Origin: Terfezia claveryi
Taxonomy: Eukaryota > Ascomycota > Pezizomycetes > Pezizales > Pezizaceae
Reading direction: 5' to 3'
Assembly: GCA_015179025.1 (NCBI GenBank)
Contig: WHUX01000042.1
Coordinates: 310,001 to 374,000, forward strand
Length of the DNA: 64,000 bases
In this document: piece after piece, positions 42,421 through 52,679 of the stretch
Numbering within the stretch: the first letter of the stretch is position 1
Layout: each line of letters opens with the position of its first letter
Notes under the pieces: generated by a model
The model's input: the letters and a program-made list of their open reading frames with translations, nothing else
The model's database searches: none
Told to the model about the DNA's origin: nothing
Made by a program: the position numbers and the translations under genes

Positions 42421-43421
42421 TTATACTACTTGTCTATAATACCTTATAGATACTACTTCTGATACTAATATATCCATGCTTAGAAGACACCTTAGTACTA
42501 GGTTTGATGACTATATAGTTGATGATGATAATAATAGTATTGCTCAAGCCCAACAGCAAGCTAAGGATTTTATCTAATGCCAGTACTTATCTATTCAGAG
42601 TCCTCTCCTACTACAAGATGCATGGGGACCTTACCAGATTGAGCTACTAGTCTCCATATTTACTTCCTTGAGGGAACCTATCATCTGATCAGTTGTACCA
42701 TTAGTACTACCACTACTATTGTTAAGTCCCGTATAGGCAGGACCCTCCAAAAAAGGCTTTCAGCCAGTATTTCATTACCGAATACCAGTACCAGATTCCT
42801 TCATAACTATAAAGCTCCTCAAGTAACTAGAGAAAGAGAAAGAAGCAGCTTTACAAGAAGTTTATAAACTCCAGGTAGTACAACAATCTAATTCTGCCTT
42901 TATTTAGCAAACAGTAGCTAATATTCAAAATACAGCCAATGATGCTACTGCTAGACAAGCTAAGTTGTTAAATAATACTAGTACTATACTCACTCAAATA
43001 TAGGATTTAATTCTAAAAGGACAAAATACTCAAGCTGATGAATTTCATATTATCTACTACAATATTGGATGGTTAAGAAACCAAGCTAAACAATACTATC
43101 TCTACTATGACCAATGATTTGGAACAATAGAAAACTAGTTTAATAGGATAGAGAACTAACTTACCCAGCTAGAAGGATGAGTATTAGCACTATGACCCAT
43201 TCCACTACTCAATAGCCTTATACAATGATTGGAACAAGTGGCAGGGAACCCACCACCACCTCCACCGATAGTTGCACCTATAGGACTACTACAGAATCCT
43301 ACTCTACTATAACCACTAATGCCACCAGTATTACTAATACCACCAGTGCAGGTTGTAGAAAAAGTACTCCTCTAATGAAGTTTAAGAGTTAAGGAGTACA
43401 ATTAGAAGGCTGGATCCTTCA
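42421..43421 (+). pseudogene. Decayed gag-like region downstream of the LTR
   Basis: No open frame, but one frame reads continuously through TAG stops: STRFDDYIVDDDNNSIAQAQQQAKDFI, LLKxLEKEKEAALQEVYKLQVVQQSNSAFI, NIQNTANDATARQAKLLNN. Almost all stops are TAG where Gln (CAG) would fit the Gln-rich context. It ends in a Pro-rich tail. The position right after an LTR suggests gag; the family is not certain. It is cut off at 43422 by the next LTR. Confidence 0.45.
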
Positions 43422-43792
43422 TGTAATGTAGGCTTTGGGAACAAAGCGACTAAGGAGTACACCAGGGCAGTGGCAAGAGGGAATCGCATATATAAGAGTG
43501 CTACATGTGTGATTTGGGGAAAGGATAAGGTAAGACATACATAGAAATGCTATGTGTGTGACTAGAGGAAGGCTGAGATGGGAGGTAAGGACAAGAGGCA
43601 AGAGAGGCAGAGGGAAAGGGACACAAAACATATGGAGGCAGTTGTCATATGTACTAAGGAGGAAGCTATGCTGCAGAGTTGTTCACAGGACGAGGTAAGA
43701 TAAGGGGGGTGTATAAGGAGAACACCTTTGTGGAGAGAGGCAAAGTTTATATTAGGATATAAGATGTTGGATAGAGATCCAAGGGAGAGGGC
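43422..43792 (-). repeat. Left half of an older Gypsy LTR, split by a younger insertion
   Basis: Starts TGTAATGTAGGC and tracks the younger LTR (43793-44337) through GGAACAAAGCGACTAAGGAGTAC, TGCTACATGTGTGAT, GGATATAAGATGTTGGATAGAGATCC, then is interrupted at AGGGC. The other half resumes at 55120. The two pieces together make one LTR of about 610 bp. Confidence 0.8.
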
Positions 43793-44337
43793 TGTAACGA
43801 CGGCTCTAGGGATAAGGCGATCAAGGGGTACGCCGGAGCGAGGACAAAAACGAGGTGAAACATACGTAGGAACGCTACATGTGATCAGAGGAAAGGCTAG
43901 GGGCAAGGCAAGGGCAGGGCTAGGGTAACACACACGTAGGAACGCTATGTGTGTGATCGGGGAAGGCTGGGACGGGGGACAAGGGTAAGAGGTAAGAGAC
44001 ATGTGGAAGTGGTTGCCGCGTGTGTCGGAAGGGGACAGCTGTTGCTGCAGAGCTGTTTTACAAGACAAGGAGGTGCACAAGGGAGGTGCACGAGTGCTGG
44101 GAGAAGCAAGGTCCTGTATTGGGTATACAAGACGTTGGATGGGGATCCAACGAGAGGGTGGAGAGAGCAAGCTATATATATAGGCTTCCTTCCTAGCCAA
44201 GGCCACTGGAAGGAATAAGGTTCCCGAGACCCCTTATCTCGGGAACAGAGATAACAATGATATCAATCAACAATAACGAGAGTCGGACGGAATTCCGTCT
44301 GACTCTCAAACCCGGCTAGGAAAGGACGGTTGTGACA
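43793..44337 (-). repeat. Gypsy 3' LTR (545 bp)
   Basis: Plus-strand start TGTAACGACGGC, end GGTTGTGACA. The direct partner is at 54570-55114. Confidence 0.92.
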
Positions 44338-44463
44338 CTATCCCCCTTTTAGGCTTGGAGCCCCAGCGACGAAAAGCAAGGCAAAAAGGCAAGACAAAAA
44401 CAAACAAACAAACAAACAAGGTGGACGAGTAACCAATAACCAATTCCAGGATGACAAGAACAT

Positions 44464-45822
44464 CATGGGGCAGGGCGGGGCTTCCGGGGGTAACGCTGGT
44501 AGAACAGGGTGACCAAGTCCTATGCGTTTTCCAGATCTTCGGTGGGTTGCCAGGTCGACTCTTCATCCCCTAACCACTTGACCTTATACTGAACTCGCCC
44601 ATAGCGCTTCTTGGAATCCAGTACCTCCTCAACCTCCCACTCCTCTTCACCTACAATCACTACGGGAGGGGGTGGGGGGTGCCTTTGCCCGGGGAGGGGA
44701 TCGTTGGCGGCTGGCTCGATCTCCGAGATGTGAACGACCGTGTGGTATTTGATGTCTTTAGGGAACTTCAACCGGTAGGTGTAAGTGCCCACATTCCCCA
44801 ATATCTCATACGGCCCCAGGAACTTATGATCTAACTTATGAGAAGGTCGTTCTGTCCGGAAGTGCCGGTTGGAGAGCTACACCTTATCTCCTGGCTGATA
44901 CCTGGGGGCTGGCAACTGTGATCCGTTGGCATACTCCACTTGCCTGGCTTGAGCATATACTAGTTCGGCTCTTAAGGTAGAGTGCAACTCAGCAATCTCC
45001 GTGGCAAACTCCTTAGCTGGGGTGTTCTCCCTAGCCTTGTGCAGAGGTGCTAGGGAGTCCACGAAATGAGGGTGCCAGCCATAATTGGCCAGAAACAGGG
45101 AGGTTTTTAGAGTCTCTGAGAAATGGTTGTTAGCGGCGAACTCACAGGTTGCCAGCAGCGAAACCCAGTTGTTTTGCTAGTAATTGACGTATGCTCTCAG
45201 GTACTGCTCCATGATTGCATTTATTCGCTCGGACTGACCATCTGTTTGAGGGTGATATGCCGTGGAGAGGTGTACGTTGATTCCTAGAAGCTCGCAGAAT
45301 ACCTTCCAGAAGTCCGAGATGAATTGGGGGCCGCGGTCTGAGATGACTGACTTGGGGAGACCATGGTAGTGGAATACATGGTTGAGGTAGAGGCCGGTGA
45401 GGTCCCGGGCCGAACAGGTATTATAGCAAGGTATAACATACCTCATTTTGGTCAATCGGTCTACTACCATAAGAATAGTATTAAACCCCGAATCCTCCGG
45501 CAACCCAGTCACAAAGTCCATGGTTAGGTGTTGCCAAGGTTGATCTGAGATCTCCAGGGGCTTTAGGGTCCCATAAGGAGCATGACGGGTAGGCTTAGCA
45601 CGCTTGCAAACATGGCAGTTCCATATGTACCGCTCCACCTCCTTCCGTTGGTCAAACCACATATATTGCCTAGCTAGCAGCTTCAACGTTTTAGCTACCT
45701 CAGGATGACCCGCAGCCAGGGTTTCATGGTGTTCCTTGATCAGCTGCATCCACAGCTCCCCTTCCGGTATATAGAGCCGATCTAGGTGGTATAGGAGGCC
45801 GTCCTGAGTGGTGCACTCGGCT
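44464..45822 (-). pseudogene. Gypsy integrase with C-terminal chromodomain
   Basis: Minus-strand order: DVAECTTQDGLLYHLDRLYIPEGEL, H2C2 zinc site (HHETLAAGHPEVAKTLKLL ... CHVCKRAKP), DDE core (LTMDFVTGLPEDSG, VVDRLTKMRYVIPC, VISDRGPQFISDFWKVF, STAYHPQTDGQSERINAIMEQYLRAYVNY), then GPYEILGNVGTYTYRLKFP, then a chromodomain EEEWEVEEVLDSKKRYGRVQYKVKWLGDEESTWQPTEDLENA. Interrupted by TAG at 45177 (expected Gln), near 44880 (expected Trp) and at 44520 (expected Gln). The chromodomain places it among the chromoviruses, whose chromodomain directs integration to marked chromatin. Confidence 0.9.
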
Positions 45823-46512
45823 ACATCAGAAACGATTGCAGTTTGCCTTTGCGGCCCCTGACGCCCGCGATGTTCTAAAGACAAACTAACAGTTAATGGC
45901 GCAGCGCGAAAGACAGTTGTCGCTCGGGCGCTGCTCCCTCGCAGCGCGTGCCCCACAGCCAGTTGTTAACGCAATCCATGCCATGACGCTGTACTCTAGG
46001 GCTTTGCACCCTAGGGTTCAGCGTTGTGGAACAGCGCCCTGGCGCTCTATCTTGTGTGTCCCCGCCCTCAAGCCGTATACTGTTTCTGCCCCCAGGTGCC
46101 AATCCATGGTCATGCAACGTCCAGGTGCTACAAGAGCACAGTATGCCTCAGTAACGCAGGTGTGCACCCTGGTACAACTACCTGACAGACAATATTTCCA
46201 CTCTACTTAGCGTACGTGGAGAATAATGGTAATAGTAGCCAGGCAAATGCAGCCAGGCAGAGAGGGGCGGTCAGGCAAAGGCAACCAGGTATAAGCAATA
46301 CATTGCATGCACTAGGTGAACTTGAGCTTCTATATACACTGATGAGCCATATTTGATTTCCACCGAACCATTCTATCATAGATCCCACTAGGACTCTGTC
46401 CTGCGCATATGCCTCCCAAAATCTAGCTGTTCCCAGACCTCAGCAGTCTCCAAAGTAGTAACCGCCCTCGCTGATGTAGTTATCCACTGCCATGAGTAAC
46501 TCCTAGTAGTAG

Positions 46513-47332
46513 AGCAATTAGCTAGGCAGTCCCACAAAGTCCACGGATTTGCTGGCGAGTCCACGTACCTAGCTATATCTGTGCATATTGATAGGGGATA
46601 TCTCAGGAATGCACTTGTGGAGTCCTAAGAGCAATTAGCAATGCCCTCACATAGAGTCCGCTGGTTTTCTGGCGAGTTCACTTACCAAGTTATGTCTGTA
46701 ATTGATAGGGGATACCTCGGGAGGGCACTTGTGGAGTCCTAAGAGCAATTAGCAATGCCTCTACATAGAGTCCGCTAGTTTTCTAGCGAGTTCACATACC
46801 TAGCTATGTCTATGAATATTGATAGGGGATATCTCAGCGGAGTCCTAAGAGAAATTAGCAATGCCCTCACATGGAGTACGCAGGTTTTCTAGCGAGTTCA
46901 CGTACCTAGCTATACCTGTGTCTGCGCACATAGATTGGTGATATCTCGTAACTGCACTTTGGGCATCCTAAGAGCAATTAGCAATGCCTTCACATAGAGT
47001 CCGCTGCTTTCTGGCGAGTTCACGTACCTAGCCATGCCTGTGTCTTCGCACATAGATTGGGGATATCTCGCAACTGCACTTTGGGTGTCCTAAGAGCAAT
47101 TAGCAATGCCTTCACATAGAGTCCGCTGGTTTCTGGTGAGTTCATTACCTAGCTATGCCTGTCTTTGCGCACATTGATTGGGGATATCTCGCAACCGCAC
47201 TTTGGGCGTCCTAAGAGCAATTAGCTAGGCCTTTACATAGAGTCCGCGGGTTGTCTGGCGAGTTCACGCACCTGGCTATGTCTACGCATATAGATGGGGG
47301 ATATCTCGAGAGTGCACTGGGGGAGTCCTAAC
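46513..47332. repeat. About 117-bp satellite array, 7 units (left arm)
   Basis: Units begin GAGCAATTAGCAATGCC and contain AGAGTCCGCTGG, GCGAGTTCACGTACCTAGC and GGGGATATCTC. Starts near 46513, 46630, 46742, 46851, 46971, 47094 and 47215. Unit length varies (about 108-123 bp). Confidence 0.9.
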
Positions 47333-47639
47333 CTCAGCGCTGGCTGCTTGACCTTCCGCCGACTACTGGCTGCCTACGTTATGTGTCATACCTGTGAAAA
47401 GTAGGGGTGCACGTGCTCTCGTGTTCTGTTGGTTCGCGCAGCCCTGGAAATATGTGTAGGCTGACGTGGCCGGGAAATATGTGTTGATTGGTCGGAAGGC
47501 AGATTTGTGCATGATAGTGTGACAGATCAGCACATGCATGTTTCAGGCTACATATGCTCGCCAGCCGTGGGTTTACCGAAGTGGGTAATAGGAGCACTGA
47601 TGGCGGGCTTGTTCATATGGACCTGTGCATGTGAGCAAC

Positions 47640-48037
47640 TCATACTTTTGGAGACTTATATATATATGCGAGAAACTTATGCTTTTGGAGATATATATAT
47701 ATATATATATATGCGAGAAACTCATGCTTTTGGAGGCTTATATATATATATACGAGAATCTCGTGCTTTGGAGACTTATATATATATATGCGCGAATCTC
47801 GTGCTTTGGAGACTTATATATATATGCGAGAAACTCATGCTTTTGGAGACTTATATATATATGCGAGAAACTCATGCTTTTGGAGACTTATATATATATG
47901 CGAGAAACTCATGCTTTTAGAGACTTATATATATATGCAAGAAACTCATGCTTTTGGAGACTTATATATATATATGCGAGAAACTCATGCTTTTGGAGAT
48001 ATATATATATATATAATATGCGAGACACTCGTGCTTT

Positions 48038-48072
<35 letters not shown>

Positions 48073-48420
48073 AGAAACTCATGCTTTTGGAGGCTTATAT
48101 ATATATATGCGAGAATCTCGTGCTTTGGAAACTTATATATATATATGCGCGAATCTCGTGCTTTAGAGACTTATATATATATGCGAGAAACTCATGCTTT
48201 TGGAGACTTATATATATATATATGCGAGAAACTCATGCTTTTGAGGCTTATTAGTATATATGCGAGAAACTCATGCTTTTGGAGGCTTATATATATATAT
48301 GCGAGAAACTCGTCCTTTTGGAGACATATAGAGAAATGTATGCATTCACGGGCATATATATATATGTGTGAGAAACTCGTGGTTTTGGAGACATAGAGAA
48401 ATGCATGCATTCGCAGGCAA
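47640..48420. repeat. (TA)n plus 38-bp minisatellite array (left arm)
   Basis: The unit is a TATATATA run, then TGCGAGAAACTCATGC, then TTTTGGAGACT, repeated about 18-20 times with variants (CTCGTGCTTTGG). Variable (TA)n length shifts the frame between units, so long ORFs in several frames translate the same repeat. Confidence 0.92.
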
Positions 48421-48494
48421 GATAAATATATATGCAGAGGCGAGAAACTTATGCATTAGCAGCCTCTAGATCTACATGGAATCAATCTATAAGC

Positions 48495-48705
48495 CTCAAA
48501 AGCACAAGATTCTTGCATATATACTAATAAGCCTCAAAAGTATGAGTTTCTTGCATATATATATATATAAGTCTCCAAAAGCATGAGTTTCTCGCATATA
48601 TATATAAGTCTCCAAAGCACGAGATTCGTGCATATATATATATAAGTCTCCAAAGCACGAGATTCTCGCATATATATATATAAGCCTCCAAAAGCATGAG
48701 TTTCT

Positions 48706-48740
<35 letters not shown>

Positions 48741-49120
48741 AAAGCACCAGTGTCTTGCATATATATATATATATCTCCAAAAGCATGAGTTTCTCGCATA
48801 TATATATATAAGTCTCCAAAAGCATGAGTTTCTCGCATATATATATAAGTCTCCAAAAGCATGAGTTTCTCGCATATATATATAAGTCTCCAAAAGCATG
48901 AGTTTTTTGTATATATATATAAGTCTCCAAAGCACGAGATTCGCGCATATATATATATAAGTCTCCAAAGCACGAGATTCTCGTATATATATATATAAGC
49001 CTCCAAAAGCATGAGTTTCTCGCATATATATATATATATATATATATCTCCTAAAGCATGAGTTTCTTGCATATATATATAAGTCTCCAAAAGCATGAGT
49101 TGCTTGCATGCACAGGTCCA
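48495..49120. repeat. (TA)n plus 38-bp minisatellite array (right arm, inverted)
   Basis: The reverse complement of the left array (AAAAGCATGAGTTTCTCGCA followed by TA runs and AGTCTCC), about 15 units. The inner edge at 48522 pairs with 48230-48260. Confidence 0.92.
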
Positions 49121-49419
49121 TATGAACAAACCCGCCATCAGTGCTCCTATTACCCACTTCGGTAAACCCACGGCTGGCGGGCATATGTAGCCTGAAACAT
49201 GCATGTGCTGATCTGTCACACCAGCGTGCACAAATCTGCCTTCCGACCAATCAACACATATTTCCCAGCCACGTTAGCCGACACATATTTCCAGGACTGC
49301 GCGAACCAACAGAACACGAGAGCACGTGCACCCCCACTTTTCATAGGTATGACACATAACACAGGCAGCCAGTAGTCGGCAGAAGGTCAAGCAGCTAGCT
49401 CTGAGGTTCGGACTCCCCC

Positions 49420-50360
49420 AGTACACTCTCGAGATATCCCCCATCTATATGCGCAGACATAGCCAGGTGCGTGAACTCGCCAGACAACCCGCGGACTCCA
49501 TGTGAAGGCCTAGCTAATTGCTCTTAGGATGCCCAAAGTGCGGTTGCGAGATATCCCCAATCGATATGCGCAGAGACAGGCATAGCTAGGTAATAAACTT
49601 GCCAGAAACCAGCGGACTCTATGTGAAGGCATTGCTAATTGCTCTTAAGATGCCCAAAGTGCAGTTACGAGATATCCCCAATCTATATGCGAGGACACAG
49701 GCATAGCTAGATATGTGAACTCACCAGAAAGCAGCGGACTTTATGTGAAGGCATTGCTAATTGCTCTTAGGACGCCCAAAGTGCAGTTGCGAGATATCCC
49801 CAATCTATGTGCAAAGACACAGGTATAGCTAGGTACGTGAACTCGCCAAAAACCAGCGGACTCTATGTGAATGCATTGCTAATTGCTCTTAGGATGCCCA
49901 AAGTGCAGTTGCGAGATATCCCCAATCTATGTGCACAGATACAGGCATAGCTAGGTACGTGAACTCGCCAGAAACCAGCGGACTTTATGTGAAGGCATTG
50001 CTAATTGCGCTTAGGACGCCCAAAGTACAGTTGCGAGATATCCCCCAGCTATATGGGCAGACACAGGCATAGCCAGGTATGTGAACTCACCAGAAAACCA
50101 GCGGACTCCATGTAAGGGCGTTGCTAATTTCTCTTAGGACTCCGCTGAGATATCCCCTATCAATATTCACAAATATAGCTAGGTATGTGAACTCACTAGA
50201 AAGCCGGCAGACTCTATGTGGAGGCATTGCTAATTGCTCTTAGGACTCTGCAAGTGCACTCCCGAGATATCCCCTATCAATATGCACAAACATAGCTAGG
50301 TACGTGGACTCGCCAGCAAATCCGTAGACTTCGTGGGACTGCCTAGCTAATTGCTCTACT
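49420..50360. repeat. About 117-bp satellite array, 8 units (right arm, inverted)
   Basis: The reverse complement of the left-arm array; the unit-end marker CTAATTGCTCTTAGGA recurs near 49517, 49638, 49759, 49883, 50006, 50127, 50235 and 50350. One unit more than the left arm, so copy number has changed independently after the palindrome formed. Confidence 0.9.
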
Positions 50361-51008
50361 ACTAGGGGTTGCTCGTGGCAGTGGATAACTACATCAGTGA
50401 GGGCGGTTACTACTTTAGAGACTGCTGAGGTTTGGGAAGGGCTGGATTGTGGGAGGCATATGTGCAGGACAGAGTTCTAGTGGGATCTATGATGGCATGG
50501 TTCGGTGGAAGTTCAAATATGGCTCATCAGTGTATATCGAAGCTCAAGTTCACCCAGTACATGCAATGTATTGCTTATACCTGGCTGCCTTTGCCTGACT
50601 GCCCCTCTCTACCTGGCTGCGTTTGCCTGGCTGCTATTACCATTATTCTCCGTGTGCACTAAGTAGAGTGGACATGTTGCCTGTCAGGTTGTTGAGCTAG
50701 GGCGCACACCTGCGTTACAGAGGCATACTGCGGTCCTATAGCACCTGGACGTTGGATGACTATGGATTGTCGCCTAGGGGCAGAAACAGTATACGGCTTG
50801 CAGGCGCGGATGTACAAGATAGGGTGCTAGGGCGCTGTTGCATAATACTGAACCGTAGGTCGCCAACCTTCTGAGTACAATGTCAGGACGTGGATTACAT
50901 TAACAGGTGGCCGTTACGGCGCATGGGGCGACCAGGCATCCAAGCAGTTGGTATAGTCCGTCAGGAGGCCTAGAGGGGCGTTGAGGTGTGGAAAAATCTT
51001 TCGTGATG

Positions 51009-52658
51009 TAGGGAAATCTTGGTATGATGGCGCTGTCCAGACTCCACTGCGGCGATTATATCCTTAACCAGGTCATCCTCCGCATATGCCCATCGTATCT
51101 GCAGAAGGAGATCTGCTCCGGGGTTCGCTTCAGCTTTAGCATCAGCCTCAGCATCAGCATCAGTATCAGCATCAGCATCAGCATCAGCCATAGTAAGGCT
51201 ATTGGCTGCTAGGTCGAGATTTTCAGGTTTCAGTACCACCTGATTTTGGTACTTCAGCCTTTCATCCCCACCCTTAGGGAGATCTCCTGATCTCTGGGTT
51301 AACGCATCAGGCTTGCCACCAGCTTTTCCGGGTCGGTACTTGATCTTAAAGTTGAACCAAGAGAGGAATTCCAACCACCTAGCCTGCCGTCGATTGAGCA
51401 GCTTGGTAGTTGTAAAATACTCAACGTTTTTGTGATCAGATAATACTTCGATAATCCCCTTGGCTGACTCCAGATACGGCCTCCACTCCTCGAACACCCT
51501 CACAATGGCCATCAGCTCCTTGTCATAGATCTCGTAGTTGCACTTAGCCGAGGAGTGCTTTTTCGAGAAGTAGGCCACTGGGTGGAGGATGCCGTTGACA
51601 TACTGGGAGAGGATTTCCGCGGAGACATAATCGGAGGCATCGGTTTCGACGACACATTCCTGGTCAGGGTCGAAATGTGCTAGGATCGATACTGAGCAGA
51701 AGGCTTCCTTGAGGTTCTGGAAGGCAGATTGGGCTTCTGGATTCCAGTCGAAGCGCCGGTCTTTTTTGGTCAGGGCGGTGAGGGGGGCTACGATCTTCGA
51801 ATACCCTAGAATGAACCGTTGGTAGAAGTTAGCAAATCCCAGGAAGGCTTGGACATCCTTGAGATTTGCTGGGATTTGCCATTCCTGGATAGCGGTAACC
51901 TTGGCAGGGTCTATCCTGAGGCTCTCCGTGGTGATGATCAGTCCCAGATACTTGACCTCCTGCATATGAAACTCGCATTTCTCGGGCTTGAGGTACAATC
52001 CGGCTTGCTCCAGTTTTTCCAACACCTGCTGGACATGAATCTTGTGTTCTGCTAGAGTATCCGAATAAATCAAGATATCGTCAAGGTAAGCCGTGCAGAA
52101 CACATCCAAGAAGTCTCGCAGGGTGTCATTAATAAAGTGTTGGAAAGAGGCCGAGGCGTTGGTTAAGCCGAAGGGCATGACATTGTACTCGAAATGGCCA
52201 TATTGTGTCTGGAAGGCGGTTTTCCACTCCTCCCCCTCAACAATCCATACCAGGTTGTATGCCCCTCTGAAATCCAATTTGGTGAACCATTTCGCCTTGG
52301 AAAGCCTAGCTAATGTCTCCTGGATTAGAGGCAAGGGATACCTGTTCTTTACCGTTATCTCGTTCAGGCTACGATAATCAACATATAACTAGAGGGAGCC
52401 ATCCGATTTCTTGACGAACAGCACAGGGGCACCCGCTAGGGAAGAGCTGTGCTGAATGAAGCTCTTATTGAGATTCTCCTCCAAGTACTTCTTCAGAGCC
52501 TCCAGTTCCAGCCGAGACATTCCATAGAGCGGGCCGTATGGGGGCGTCTTTCCTTCCACCAGGAGGATTGTATGATCGTAAGGTCGATGTGGTGCCAGCT
52601 TCTCTGCGGCTTTCTCAGAGAACAAGTCAATGAATTCGTGGTATTCACCTGGCACCAT
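51009..52658 (-). pseudogene. Gypsy reverse transcriptase / RNase H
   Basis: Starts in [31 protein letters not shown] and reads [37 protein letters not shown], a TAG where Gln is expected (52389), then [50 protein letters not shown], the catalytic [34 protein letters not shown], and RNase [60 protein letters not shown] short Asp-Ala repeat run (from GCATCA repeats, 51123-51188) follows. The frame is cut at 51008 by the palindromic insertion. Confidence 0.9.
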
Positions 52659-52679
52659 GGACTTCCATTTTTCCTTAGA

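Larger units (their letters stand above)
45824..51008. mobile_element. 5,185-bp palindromic TA-insertion made of satellite arrays
   Basis: It interrupts the Gypsy pol between TA at 45822-45823 and TA at 51009-51010. The homologous uninterrupted site survives in the older Gypsy copy (GCTAGGGAAATC at about 56840-56852), which proves that this segment is an insertion. The ends are inverted: CATCAGAAACGATT at the left, CATCACGAAAGATT at the right read inward. Two arms of about 2.3 kb (to about 48270, and from about 48495) are inverted copies; each contains a unique-sequence outer part, an array of about 117-bp units, a unique linker, and a (TA)n-rich array of about 38-bp units. No transposase or other gene was found; long ORFs in the arrays are repeat artefacts. 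Foldback-like or MITE-like in kind. Confidence 0.88.

Noticed and set aside
43562..44206. 214-codon minus-strand ORF and overlapping frames
   Set aside because: It runs across an LTR boundary and target duplication; no protein features.
45893..46210. ORFs at the left end of the palindromic insertion
   Set aside because: They do not recur as open frames in the mirrored right arm, so a conserved coding gene is not supported.
47640..49120. CRISPR-like array
   Set aside because: The spacers are TA runs, not unique sequences; the arrays are mirrored and lie in a eukaryotic transposon context.
47507..49250. Long ORFs (137-238 codons) with repeating Tyr/Ile-rich peptides on both strands
   Set aside because: They are translations of the (TA)n/38-bp minisatellite; the same repeat is open in several frames and on both strands, with no codon preference or domain.
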